DNA of 39,116 nucleotides from an uncultured Spirochaetaceae bacterium (GTDB lineage Bacteria; Spirochaetota; Spirochaetia; Sphaerochaetales; Sphaerochaetaceae). The stretch's first letter is position 1. Every line of letters starts with the position of its first letter. The translations under genes and the position numbers were made by a program. The notes beneath the pieces are model-generated. The model saw only the letters and a list, made by a program, of their open reading frames with translations. It ran no database searches and had not been told where the DNA came from. Positions 31,217-39,116 of this stretch are shown piece after piece. Location: NCBI GenBank assembly GCA_944389065.1, contig CALXKZ010000029.1, positions 1 to 39,116 of the forward strand, in the 5' to 3' direction.

Positions 31217-32827
31217 ATGAAACATAGCAGAATATCGATCATTGCTCTGGTTCTCATGCTCGTACTGTCGGCATCTCTCTTTGCGGGAGGTTCCTCAGAG
31301 AAGCAGCCAGCTCAGGCAGCACCTGCTCCAGCAAGACAGCAGAGCAAGACCATCACACTCGCGATGGTATCACCATGGGATAGCTTCATCCCGTTCGAGA
31401 CAACAAGCTCATACTCTGATGTCGTTCTCGATCTTATGTATGACAAGCTGTTCTATCTCAAGGCTGATGGCACATATCTTCCGCGTCTTGCCACAAGCGT
31501 AGATGTCAATGAGGATTCAACTGTCCTTACTTTCCATCTCAGAGAGGATGCGAAGTGGGCCGATGGCGAGCCTGTCACAGCAGATGATGTCGTTTTCACA
31601 GCACATCTCTATACATCTCCTAGCGTAAATGCCCTGAGAAAGAACAACCTTGAGCCATTCGCTGGCTTCGGCGAGGGCGACGGAACTCTCCAGGTAGAGG
31701 CTATTGATGAGCATACAGTTGCCTTCACTCTACGTGAGCCGACCAATGTTGATTACCTTCTCTTCAACAAGTTCAGGGATTTCTACATTCTTCCACAGCA
31801 TCTTCTCGGTGATGTTCCTCTTGCTGATATCAGGAATGCATCCTACTGGGCATCCCCGGTCGGATCAGGACCGTGTCTCTTCCAGAGCCAGATCAGCGGA
31901 GAGAGAATCGAGTTCGTTCCTAATCCGTACTACTATCAGATGAACGGAAACTGGGAGAAGTTCGTTCTCCGTGTTGTACCTACAGGAAACCTCCTTGCAG
32001 GTCTCATGAACGGTGAGATCGATGCTCTTGCAGGAAACGTCGGATCGCTCCAGCTTTCTGATTGGGATATGGCACAGCAGCAGCCAGGACTTGTCTGCAT
32101 GGCAGCTCCGTCAGTTGCTTACCAGTACATGGCAATCAACACACAGCATCTTTCACCGGCAATCAGAAGAGCTGTGAATATGGCCATGAACAGACAGCTT
32201 ATAATCGATGGTCTTCTCCAGGGAGAGGGCGTTGCTGCATACGGCCCTGTTGCTCCTAACAACATCTACTACAATCCTGAGATCGAGGAGCCATACAATC
32301 CGGATGGAGCGAGAGCGATACTTGCAGAGGAAGGCTGGGATCCTAACCGTACTCTCATAATGAGCGTTCCTACTGGAAATGCCACACGTGAGCAGGCTGC
32401 TATCATCATCCAGCAGAATCTTGCTGATGTAGGCATCAAGACACAGATCCAGACTGCGGATTTCGCAACCCACCTCAATAAGGTAAGGGCAGGAGACTAT
32501 GACTTCGGTTTCATCGGCTCCAGCGGTTCTCCTGATCCATCGGAGTGTGTAATCAACTTCAATCCGGATCACATGAACAACTTCTCGCAGCTTACGGATT
32601 ACACAATCTTCGAGACAGGTGATAAGGGCGGCCATGTCTTCACATTCGAGGACAGGAAGGAAGCATATGATGAGTATCAGAGACTTATCAGGGAGTACGT
32701 GCCATTCGCATTCATGTACTTTGAGAATATTCTCTATGCTCACACCACACGCGTCGAAGGCATAACGGATGTCCAGGACTATACCCAGCTTAACAGGGAT
32801 GTCTGGAACTGGACTATTGTCGAGTAA
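31217..32827 (+). CDS. dppA: peptide ABC transporter substrate-binding protein (family 5)
   Basis: A 536-aa periplasmic binding protein of the DppA/OppA family (SBP family 5). The signal peptide ends in 'SLFAGGSSEKQ'; as in the sugar-binding protein, the lipobox cysteine is absent. Family blocks seen are 'YDKLFYLKADGTYLPRLATS', 'LREDAKWADGEPVTADDVVFT' (partial) and 'RAILAEEGWDPN'. The ATG at 31217 is chosen for its GGAGG site 7 bases upstream and the complete signal peptide. It would feed the two permeases upstream and the two ATPases downstream. Confidence 0.92.
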   Translation: MKHSRISIIALVLMLVLSASLFAGGSSEKQPAQAAPAPARQQSKTITLAMVSPWDSFIPFETTSSYSDVVLDLMYDKLFYLKADGTYLPRLATSVDVNEDSTVLTFHLREDAKWADGEPVTADDVVFTAHLYTSPSVNALRKNNLEPFAGFGEGDGTLQVEAIDEHTVAFTLREPTNVDYLLFNKFRDFYILPQHLLGDVPLADIRNASYWASPVGSGPCLFQSQISGERIEFVPNPYYYQMNGNWEKFVLRVVPTGNLLAGLMNGEIDALAGNVGSLQLSDWDMAQQQPGLVCMAAPSVAYQYMAINTQHLSPAIRRAVNMAMNRQLIIDGLLQGEGVAAYGPVAPNNIYYNPEIEEPYNPDGARAILAEEGWDPNRTLIMSVPTGNATREQAAIIIQQNLADVGIKTQIQTADFATHLNKVRAGDYDFGFIGSSGSPDPSECVINFNPDHMNNFSQLTDYTIFETGDKGGHVFTFEDRKEAYDEYQRLIREYVPFAFMYFENILYAHTTRVEGITDVQDYTQLNRDVWNWTIVE

Positions 32828-32877
32828 TGTTATTTCTGGCTCTCCTCCATATGGAGGAGGGTCATCAGAGGTTTGAA

Positions 32878-33873
32878 ATGAGTCATCTCCTGGAAATCAG
32901 CAATCTATCGGTCAGCTTCCTGGTAAGGAAGAAATGGCTTCAGGCCATTACAGGCGTAAGCTTTTACGTCGATCAGGGTGAAACACTTGGAATCGTAGGT
33001 GAATCAGGCTGTGGCAAGAGCGTTACATCGATGTCGATGCTCCATCTTCTGCCTAAGACCACTTCACGCATGGATTCCGGTTCCGTCATCTTCGATGGAA
33101 CTGATATTGCAGGGTACAGCGATAAGGAGATGAGCCGCATCCGCGGACGACGCATCTCCATGATATTCCAGGATTCGATGACATCTCTCAATCCTGTGAT
33201 GACCAACGGTGCACAGCTTGTTGAAGCGATAAAGTGCCACGACAGGAATATAGGCAAGAATGAGGCGGAGGAGAGGGCGATATCATACCTTGCGAAGGTC
33301 GGTATTCCTTCTCCTGAGAAGAGATTCAGGGAGTATCCCCACCAGCTCTCAGGTGGTATGAGACAGCGTGTCATGATCGCGATGGCTCTCATCCAGTCTC
33401 CATCGATTCTTATTGCCGATGAGCCTACAACGGCTCTTGATGTCACTATCCAGGCCCAGATACTGGAGCTTATGCAGGATTTGAAGGCTACATCGAATGT
33501 ATCGATAATGCTGATCACTCATGATATGGGAGTGGTGGCAGAGATGGCAGATAGAGTTATGGTCATGTATGCGGGAAATGTGATGGAGGTCGCTACAACA
33601 AAGGAGATCTTCTCTCGTCCGATGCATCCATATTCGCAGGGGCTTCTTGCCTCTATTCCACGCCCTGACAAGACAGTTGGAAAGCTCTCATCGATCGAGG
33701 GAACAGTCCCAACGCTTCAGAATATGCCGAAAGGCTGCCGGTTCTCGACACGCTGCGGGAAGTGCATGTCAAAGTGCATCGAATCATGTCCGCCGCTATT
33801 CAGGAAAGATGGCCATGATGTCAGGTGCTGGCTCTATGCCGATGGGGAGGTTGTAGATGGAACATCTTGCTGA
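32878..33873 (+). CDS. dppD: peptide ABC transporter ATP-binding protein, DppD type
   Basis: A 331-aa ATPase: Walker A 'GESGCGKS' near residue 42, signature 'LSGGMRQRVMIA' near 160, Walker B 'ILIADEPTT' and the H-loop 'LLITHDMG'-like 'LITHDMGVV'. The C-terminal oligopeptide/dipeptide extension has 'GCRFSTRCGKCMSKC', a cysteine motif that binds a 4Fe-4S cluster in DppD-type subunits. The ATG at 32878 is preferred over one at 32827, because AGAGG lies just upstream and the family starts there. It overlaps dppF by 17 bases. Confidence 0.93.
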   Translation: MSHLLEISNLSVSFLVRKKWLQAITGVSFYVDQGETLGIVGESGCGKSVTSMSMLHLLPKTTSRMDSGSVIFDGTDIAGYSDKEMSRIRGRRISMIFQDSMTSLNPVMTNGAQLVEAIKCHDRNIGKNEAEERAISYLAKVGIPSPEKRFREYPHQLSGGMRQRVMIAMALIQSPSILIADEPTTALDVTIQAQILELMQDLKATSNVSIMLITHDMGVVAEMADRVMVMYAGNVMEVATTKEIFSRPMHPYSQGLLASIPRPDKTVGKLSSIEGTVPTLQNMPKGCRFSTRCGKCMSKCIESCPPLFRKDGHDVRCWLYADGEVVDGTSC

Positions 33874-34840
33874 GGTAAGGAATCTTAAGAAGTACTATCC
33901 TGCGAAGAAGAAGCTTTTCAAGGAAAGACAGTATGTCAAAGCTGTCGATGATGTCTCTTTCTACATAAACAAAGGAGAGACATTCGGGGTGGTAGGCGAG
34001 TCAGGCTGCGGCAAGTCCACACTCTGCAAGACGATGATAAGGCTTATTGAGCCGACTGGTGGCAGTGTTCTTTTCAACGGGAAGGATATAGCAACGCTCT
34101 CCCCTGAGGAGATGCGCCTGATGAGACAGCATATCCAGATAATATTCCAGGATCCATATGCATCCCTCAATCCCAGAATGACTGTCAGAGAGCTTATAAA
34201 GGCTCCTTTGGATATCTTCTCCGATGCCTCTGAAGAGGAAAAGATGGAAGAGGTGTTCTCCGCTATGGAGCTTGTAGGGCTCAACAGGGAGTTCATGAAT
34301 AAGTATCCTCATGAGTTCTCCGGGGGACAGAGACAGAGGATAATGATCGCAAGGGCTTTGATCCTCCGCCCCGAGTTCGTCTGCTGTGATGAACCGGTGT
34401 CCGCACTTGATGTATCTGTCAGAGCACAGGTTCTGAATCTGATGAAGGATCTTCAGGAGAAGCTTTCTCTGACCTATCTCTTCATTTCCCATGATCTGAG
34501 CGTTGTCAGATATCTATGTGACAGGATTGCTGTCATGTATCTTGGACGCATCGTCGAGATAGCAGATAAGGATGAGCTTTATGACAATACATACCATCCT
34601 TATACTAAATGCCTTATTTCCTCGATTCCTATTCCGGATCCTGATGTGAAAAGGCATGCAATGATACTGGAAGGTGATGTTCCAAGCCCGTATAATCCTC
34701 CTGCAGGCTGCCATTTCCATACAAGATGCCCTTATGCAAAGAAGGAATGCAGTGAATGCTACCCTGAGCTCAGGGAAATTGCCCCGGGCCACTCTGTAGC
34801 ATGCCATTTTGCAGAGGAAATCAAGGAGGGAAGATTATGA
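33857..34840 (+). CDS. dppF: peptide ABC transporter ATP-binding protein, DppF type
   Basis: A 327-aa ATPase, partner of the previous gene: Walker A 'GESGCGKS' near 49, signature '[15 protein letters not shown]' near 154, Walker B '[12 protein letters not shown]', H-loop 'FISHDLSVV', and the C-terminal '[15 protein letters not shown]' cysteine extension. Together the two ATPases complete a full DppABCDF importer in one operon. The stop overlaps the next ATG (ATGA at 34837). Confidence 0.94.
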   Translation: MEHLAEVRNLKKYYPAKKKLFKERQYVKAVDDVSFYINKGETFGVVGESGCGKSTLCKTMIRLIEPTGGSVLFNGKDIATLSPEEMRLMRQHIQIIFQDPYASLNPRMTVRELIKAPLDIFSDASEEEKMEEVFSAMELVGLNREFMNKYPHEFSGGQRQRIMIARALILRPEFVCCDEPVSALDVSVRAQVLNLMKDLQEKLSLTYLFISHDLSVVRYLCDRIAVMYLGRIVEIADKDELYDNTYHPYTKCLISSIPIPDPDVKRHAMILEGDVPSPYNPPAGCHFHTRCPYAKKECSECYPELREIAPGHSVACHFAEEIKEGRL

Positions 34841-36240
34841 ACGGTATAGAAAAGTGGTGGAAGGACCATTTCGATGAATTCCTTGATGATTTCAGGACCA
34901 TTATATCGATTCCAAGCGTGAGCGTTGAGGACAAAGACAATCCAGACTGTCCATATGGCAGGCCCTGTGTGGATATCCTCAATGCTGTTGGCGATATCGT
35001 GAAGCGATTCGGCTTTGAATACAGTATTGACTCGAATCAGTATGGCCTTCTCAGGTGGGAGGGCAGGAGCGATAGGACAATAGGCCTTTTCAGCCATATG
35101 GATGTTGTTCCGACAGGGCCGGGATGGACATATCCTCCGTTTGAGCTCACAGCTTTAGAAGATATACTCATAGGGCGTGGAACTGGTGACAACAAAGGAC
35201 CTGCGCTCGCTGTCATCTATGCTCTGAGATATCTGAAGGAGACAGGATACCAGCCGGAGAATACGATAATCCAGTTCTTCGGGGTGAATGAGGAGTGCGG
35301 CATGGAGGATATAAAGTTCTTTGCAAAGCGCAATCCAATGCCCGAGTTCTCTCTCATACCCGATTCATCCTTCCCTGTCTGCTATGGGGAGAAGGGAATC
35401 CTTGAGATTGATGCCAGCCATCCTGTTGGGAATGATTCACTGATCATCTCCTGGAAGTCAGGAGTCGCTTCCAACTCCGTTCCTGCATTGGCAGAGGCGG
35501 AGCTCAGAATAGATGCTGGAAAGCTCTCTTCTTCTCTGAAGGATGAAAGGATAACAGTGGATGACAGGGGAAGTGGAAAATGCTATGTGACAGCCTGTGG
35601 CATCGCCGCGCATGCAGCATTCCCTGAGGGGTCGGAAAGCGCCCAGAACATACTCTGCTCAGCACTGCTTTCATCAAAGCTTTTCCCTGAGTGCGACAAC
35701 TCTCTCTTTTCCGATATTCTCTCTCTTTTCTCAGATTATCATGGGAAGGGGATCGGAGTTCCGTACGAGGATAGCATTTCAGGAAAGCTTACCCATGTCG
35801 GAGGTTTCTCCTCCCTTGAGAACGGAGTATTCCACCAGAACATAAACATCAGGTATACGATCACCGCAGTCTATGACAGGATGATTGCATCCATAACAGA
35901 TACTCTTTCTTCCCATCGCTTCTCAATTGATAGGGCAGAAGGCAGTCTTCCGATGTATGTCGACAGATCGCTTCCTATCATCGATAAGCTTACACAGATC
36001 TGCAATAAAGAGCTCTCAATGGATCTCAAACCCTATGTGATGGGTGGTGGTACATATGCAAGACAGCTTAAAAATGCAGTCGGATTCGGGCCCGGGATCC
36101 CCGGAGACTCTGAGTTCTTCGGTCCAGAGCGTGGCAGAGGCCATCAGCCGGATGAGTACATATCCAGGCATAAGCTGGATGTAGCGTTCAGTGTCTATGT
36201 CTCAGCGATTCCGGAAGTGGATGGGTTTTTCAAGGTCTGA
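34837..36240 (+). CDS. M20-family metallopeptidase (dipeptidase-like)
   Basis: A 467-aa zinc peptidase of the M20 family, PepV/CNDP-like. The first metal site is in 'FSHMDVVP' near residue 88, the bridging Asp in 'GRGTGDNKGPALA' near 121 (D-N-K-G), and the general base Glu pair in 'GVNEECGMED' near 152. Cleaving di- or tripeptides in the cytoplasm fits its place directly after a peptide importer. The ATG at 34837 has AAGGAGGGA upstream and overlaps dppF (ATGA); an earlier in-frame ATG lies inside dppF. Its stop overlaps the next gene. Confidence 0.9.
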   Translation: MNGIEKWWKDHFDEFLDDFRTIISIPSVSVEDKDNPDCPYGRPCVDILNAVGDIVKRFGFEYSIDSNQYGLLRWEGRSDRTIGLFSHMDVVPTGPGWTYPPFELTALEDILIGRGTGDNKGPALAVIYALRYLKETGYQPENTIIQFFGVNEECGMEDIKFFAKRNPMPEFSLIPDSSFPVCYGEKGILEIDASHPVGNDSLIISWKSGVASNSVPALAEAELRIDAGKLSSSLKDERITVDDRGSGKCYVTACGIAAHAAFPEGSESAQNILCSALLSSKLFPECDNSLFSDILSLFSDYHGKGIGVPYEDSISGKLTHVGGFSSLENGVFHQNINIRYTITAVYDRMIASITDTLSSHRFSIDRAEGSLPMYVDRSLPIIDKLTQICNKELSMDLKPYVMGGGTYARQLKNAVGFGPGIPGDSEFFGPERGRGHQPDEYISRHKLDVAFSVYVSAIPEVDGFFKV

Positions 36241-36893
36241 TGATGGAAACCGCAGGTGCACTTAAGAAATCTGTATATAATTCACTGCTGAAGGATATCA
36301 TCAGAGGAGATCTTTCCGCTAATGATATTGTGACGGAAAGTTCCCTTGTCAGACGTTTCTCGGTAAGCAAGGCTCCTGTGCGTGAGGCTCTGATAGAGCT
36401 ATGCAAGGACGGGTTTCTCAAAAGCCTGCCTCGGTTCGGATACCAGGTGGTGCAATGCTCTGTGCAGGAGATAATGGAGATGCTTGATGTCAGGGAGGAT
36501 ATTGAACTCGGAAACCTCAAGAGATGCTTTCCTCATCTTACTGCAGAAAGTCTCTCCATCTTCTATGATAACGAGGATGAGTGGGCAAAGGATGATGATT
36601 CCAATAGCGATATCTATGGCAATTATTACCGCAATCAGCGCTTCCATCTGATGCTCTGCTCATTGAGTGGAAATAGATACATGTACCGTGCTTTGGATAC
36701 GGTCCTCAGGGACAGTGCCCGGTTTTTCGCGACGTACTATTCATCTGCCTGGGATAACGAAAGGGAGTCAAAAGGCAAGTACCATCATATGATCCTGGAT
36801 GCTCTCGGAGCAGGGAATCTGTATGATGCATGCGCATATCTTTCAAAGGATATAAACGCTGTAAAGGATGAGATAAGAAAGGTAATTTCCTAG
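36240..36893 (+). CDS. GntR-family regulator, FCD type (copy 2)
   Basis: A 217-aa paralogue of the regulator at 24028, similar along its whole length ('RFSVSKAPVREALIELCKDGFLKSLPRFGYQVV' matches copy 1 nearly residue for residue, shown in part). HTH ~8-70, FCD domain after. The recognition helix S-V-S-K-A-P-V-R-E-A is identical in both, so they probably bind the same operators, perhaps with different effectors. It lies inside the peptide operon (start overlaps the M20 stop), so it is made only when that operon is on. Confidence 0.88.
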   Translation: MMETAGALKKSVYNSLLKDIIRGDLSANDIVTESSLVRRFSVSKAPVREALIELCKDGFLKSLPRFGYQVVQCSVQEIMEMLDVREDIELGNLKRCFPHLTAESLSIFYDNEDEWAKDDDSNSDIYGNYYRNQRFHLMLCSLSGNRYMYRALDTVLRDSARFFATYYSSAWDNERESKGKYHHMILDALGAGNLYDACAYLSKDINAVKDEIRKVIS

Positions 36894-36903
36894 GAGGAAC
36901 ATA

Positions 36904-38175
36904 ATGGATAGAGATGGGATTTATACAGCAATACTGAAAGAAGAGCTTGTTCCAGCCCTTGGCTGCACAGAGCCTATCGCGCTTGCATATGCCTCTGCTG
37001 AGTGCAGGAAGCTTCTCGGGACTTTGCCCGAGAAAGCAACTGCTGAGTGCAGCGGGAATATCATAAAGAATGTGAAGAGCGTCATTATCCCGAATACTGG
37101 CGGGATGAAAGGCATAGAGGCTGCAGTCGCAGCTGGTATGATCGGCGGAGATGCCTCCCTCGGGCTCGAGGTCCTTTCTGCAGTGAAGGATGAAGAGCTT
37201 CCTGAGATAAGGAAATACATTGCTGAGAAGCGTGTATCCGTGAAGCTTCTTCATACTACTGCGACGCTCCATTTCATCATCACTATGGAAAAAGGGAATG
37301 AAAGCGCTTCAGTCGAGGTTATCCATCAGCACACGAATATAGTGAAGAAGATCAGGAATGGAGAGGTCGTCTTCCAGAAGGACTCCTCATCTGAGGAGAA
37401 TATGAATGAATCCCTCACTGACAGATCCATTCTCAGCGTTGATGGCATCATCGAGTTCGGGGAGAGTGCAGATCTCTCGCTCTTTGCTCCTATAATCGAG
37501 GAGCAGATCAGGTGCAACAGCGCTATCTGCGAAGAGGGACTTAAGAATAAGTGGGGAGTGAATATCGGGCAGTATCTTCTTGAGACCAGGGAGAAGGACT
37601 TCATAACGGAGGCTAAAGCCACTGCTGCAGCAGGCTCTGATGCAAGAATGAGCGGCTGCGTCTATCCTGTTGTCATAAACTCAGGAAGCGGCAATCAGGG
37701 AATCACGGTATCAGTTCCTGTCATTGTCTACTGCCGCCGCAACAGCATCGGGCACGAGAAGCTTGTCAGAGCACTTGCCATAAGCAATCTCATCGCAATC
37801 CATCAGAAGACAAGGATCGGAAGGCTCTCTGCATACTGCGGAGCTGTCAATGCCGCCTGCGGGGCTGCAACTGCCATAACATGGCTTCAGGGCGGGACAA
37901 GGGAGCAGATCAAGGAGACGATAACCAATACCCTTGCAACAATCTCCGGAATGGTATGCGATGGTGCAAAGCCATCATGCGCTGCGAAGATATCATTGGC
38001 GCTTGAGGCTGCAATGATGGGGCATGACCTTGCGATGGAGGATGATAATTTCCTTCCCGGTGACGGGATTGTCAAAGGCGATGTCGAGTCGACAATCATC
38101 GGTGTCGGAGAGATAGCAAGCAAGGGCATGGTCTCTACAGATGAGACTATTCTGAATGTCATGGTGAATGACTGA
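36904..38175 (+). CDS. cyuA: L-cysteine desulfidase (UPF0597/CyuA family)
   Basis: A 423-aa enzyme of the UPF0597 family related to the alpha domain of L-serine dehydratase. CyuA/CdsB members convert L-cysteine to pyruvate, ammonia and hydrogen sulfide with a 4Fe-4S cluster. Family motifs: 'ALGCTEP' (C21), 'NSGSGNQG' near 260, and 'CDGAKPSCAAK' (C352, C359). As the last gene of a peptide uptake/dipeptidase operon, it could use cysteine released from imported peptides. A perfect GGAGG site precedes the ATG. L-serine deamination is the main alternative. Confidence 0.88.
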   Translation: MDRDGIYTAILKEELVPALGCTEPIALAYASAECRKLLGTLPEKATAECSGNIIKNVKSVIIPNTGGMKGIEAAVAAGMIGGDASLGLEVLSAVKDEELPEIRKYIAEKRVSVKLLHTTATLHFIITMEKGNESASVEVIHQHTNIVKKIRNGEVVFQKDSSSEENMNESLTDRSILSVDGIIEFGESADLSLFAPIIEEQIRCNSAICEEGLKNKWGVNIGQYLLETREKDFITEAKATAAAGSDARMSGCVYPVVINSGSGNQGITVSVPVIVYCRRNSIGHEKLVRALAISNLIAIHQKTRIGRLSAYCGAVNAACGAATAITWLQGGTREQIKETITNTLATISGMVCDGAKPSCAAKISLALEAAMMGHDLAMEDDNFLPGDGIVKGDVESTIIGVGEIASKGMVSTDETILNVMVND

Positions 38176-38219
38176 TATTTGCTTACATTCAGTAAAAATA
38201 AGTCATTTTTCTACCTATT

Positions 38220-38247
38220 CCGCACCGGATTGCCGGTGCGGTTCTTT
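38220..38247 (+). terminator. terminator of the peptide operon
   Basis: A perfect 9-bp stem CCGCACCGG / CCGGTGCGG with a 4-base loop, followed by TTCTTTG, about 45 bases after cyuA. Confidence 0.8.
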
Positions 38248-38549
38248 GTATGGAATATGAACCTTTCTATCTGCTGGTTCATGATTTTTCCATATGAAAA
38301 TCAGCGTTGAGAACAAACTTTTCCACAGTTTTCATCAACCGGAAATGTGACTTTTCCATAATTTGTATATCTGCTTTTATTCCATGGTTTTCATAGCGGA
38401 TTCTTTCTTGATAACCATTCTTGCATGATGATAGGATAATCATGGCACTGCCATAGAATGGTGGGTTGTAGCCTCTCGGATCGTCTATCGGATATCGGGA
38501 GGCGTTGCCTCTCGATTCTCTGCAAAGATGAAGAAGGAGGTGATGTCGA
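38248..38549. other. non-coding stretch with a spaced repeat and switch-like hairpins
   Basis: No protein gene is seen here. TTTTCCAYA occurs at 38286, 38319 and 38352, exactly 33 bases apart each time. Two copies of GCCTCTCG (38471-38478 and 38507-38514) flank one CGGGAGGC (38496-38503), which can pair with either, so two exclusive hairpins are possible in the leader of the small ORF at 38550. Confidence 0.5.
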
Positions 38550-38618
38550 GTGAGTGATTATGAATTGCTGATGGTTGTAATTGCAATCATCGGTCTTGTA
38601 ATAGCAGTCATAAGATAA
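38550..38618 (+). CDS. 22-aa hydrophobic peptide, type I toxin / holin-like
   Basis: A short frame starting with GTG and ending in TAA. The product is S-D-Y-E-L-L-M followed by a single hydrophobic helix (VVIAIIGLVIAVI) and a terminal Arg. The Shine-Dalgarno AAGGAGGTGAT, a full match to the 16S 3' end, ends five bases before GTG, which argues strongly that it is translated. The 'YE-LM...LVIAVI' pattern resembles the short holin-like toxins (Hol_Tox / TxpA-like) of type I toxin-antitoxin loci. Its leader has competing hairpins. An antisense RNA partner is not identified. The left end of an IS element begins 11 bases after the stop. Confidence 0.5.
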   Translation: MSDYELLMVVIAIIGLVIAVIR

Positions 38619-38629
38619 GCCGTCCCGAC

Positions 38630-39116
38630 TGGTATGCTCCCCTTAAGTAGGACATTGAAATAATCAATGAACTATCTAAGGGGAGTAATCATAATGGGAA
38701 GGAAGCCTAAGTTTCCACCAGAAATCAAGATTGATTGTGTAGAAAGGATACTGCAAGGAAAGGCAAGCCGGCATTCTATGGCCAAGGAACTTGGAGCTCA
38801 TAAGAAGACAATCCAGGAATGGATAGCCAAGTATAAGGGGATAGGCCCATCTGCATTCTATGCGGAGCATCGCAACATGGATTATGATGCTGCGACAAAG
38901 AAGGCAGCGGTAGAAGCATATCCTGCAGGAAATGTGTCGCAGCTGGAGGTGATGGAAAAGTATGCTCTGTCGTCTCCATCTGTTTTAGCAAAATGGGTAG
39001 CGAAGTATAATGCTCACGAGGAACTCAAACCCACATCTGGAGGATTCCTGATGAGCACAAGGAAAACAAGATCAACTACGCAGTCGGAAAGGATCGAAAT
39101 CGTCAGCTACTGTCTG
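38630..39116 (+). mobile_element. IS3-family element (IS150-like), left end, runs off window
   Basis: The element appears to start at 38630 with TGGTATGCTCCCC, followed by AAGTAGGACA, the form of IS150-group terminal repeats. Inside the end, CTCCCCTTAAGTAG (38637-38650) and CTATCTAAGGGGAG (38672-38685) form an imperfect inverted repeat before the transposase gene, a common guard against read-through transcription. The right end is beyond the window. Confidence 0.7.
38694..39116 (+). CDS. IS3-family OrfA (helix-turn-helix transposase subunit), partial
   Basis: The frame is open from the ATG at 38694 to the window end (141 codons). It begins MGRKPKFPPEIKIDCVERIL and contains two helix-turn-helix units: 'SRHSMAKELGAHKKTIQEWI' near residues 26-45 and 'VSQLEVMEKYALSSPSVLAKWV' (part) near 78-99, as in IS150/IS3 OrfA proteins. 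GGGGAG lies before the ATG. OrfB (DDE catalytic part) and the frameshift region would lie outside the window. Confidence 0.8.
   Translation, partial: MGRKPKFPPEIKIDCVERILQGKASRHSMAKELGAHKKTIQEWIAKYKGIGPSAFYAEHRNMDYDAATKKAAVEAYPAGNVSQLEVMEKYALSSPSVLAKWVAKYNAHEELKPTSGGFLMSTRKTRSTTQSERIEIVSYCL

Noticed and set aside
32153..32743. A 196-codon minus-strand frame inside the family 5 binding protein gene.
   Set aside because: Shadow of a clear coding gene in the operon direction.
38319..38327. Replication origin on the basis of a DnaA-box-like TTTTCCACA.
   Set aside because: A single match to the relaxed consensus, and no dnaA, dnaN or other origin-linked genes in the window.
38286..38384. Possible CRISPR array because of the 33-bp pitch.
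   Set aside because: Only 9 bases repeat; the rest of each unit differs, there is no palindromic repeat, and no cas gene is near.

Overview
The window looks like a chromosomal segment of a gut-type spirochaete, probably Sphaerochaetaceae. The evidence is protein style: binding proteins with a 'FAGGSS' signal-peptide end, secreted barrel-like proteins of no common family, abundant AAA-ATPase-like/PD-(D/E)XK proteins, and moderate GC. No rRNA or phylogenetic marker settles the genus. Most genes are well-formed housekeeping or transport genes, packed tightly with many start/stop overlaps.

Layout. (1) 1-5656: the 3' part of an AAA-like/PD-(D/E)XK gene, a P-loop protein with an Asp23-like C-terminus, a coupled transporter + radical-SAM pair that fits queuine/preQ1 salvage, a secreted protein and a GT4 glycosyltransferase. 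(2) 5820-9061: bifunctional NAD(P)HX repair enzyme, small membrane protein, Nudix hydrolase, branched-chain aminotransferase. (3) 9125-11576: an AT-richer insert on the minus strand with a DprA-like protein, a degenerate HAD-like segment and a phosphoribosyltransferase. This resembles ShosTA-type phage-defence toxin-antitoxin pairs; one in-frame TAA separates the HAD and PRTase parts. (4) 11712-14476: glgA-glgC glycogen synthesis. (5) 14584-18032: a probable 6S RNA followed directly by a TPR protein with a His/Cys tail, tsaE, tsaB and trxB. (6) 18111-22612: small membrane protein, secreted protein, tRNA-Pro(UGG), two SDR enzymes, and an orphan GltD-like flavoprotein.

(7) 22963-38175 is a catabolic region built from paired paralogues: two UroD-family proteins with a zinc-methyltransferase-like HXC...C signature and two FCD-type GntR regulators. 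One operon encodes a sugar-type ABC importer without its ATPase. A nine-gene operon encodes the second UroD-like protein, a complete oligopeptide ABC importer, an M20 dipeptidase, the second GntR regulator and an L-cysteine desulfidase. The three promoters look alike and share a GTAATAT / CTGATAATATCAG motif family; one exact copy of the 13-mer lies inside the intrinsic terminator between the two operons. The set reads as a co-regulated system for peptide (perhaps cysteine-containing peptide) and sugar use.

(8) 38176-39116: a non-coding stretch with a 33-bp spaced TTTTCCAYA repeat and a switch-like hairpin set. It leads to a 22-codon hydrophobic peptide with a perfect Shine-Dalgarno sequence (type I toxin/holin-like), followed after 11 bases by the left end of an IS3-family element that runs off the window.

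A cross-cutting signal is the promoter geometry. Several unrelated genes (starts at 1788, 3222, 5820, 7593, 11576, 19568, and nearly 14476) have a -10 hexamer ending exactly 6 nt before the start codon and no ribosome-binding site, which predicts leaderless mRNAs.
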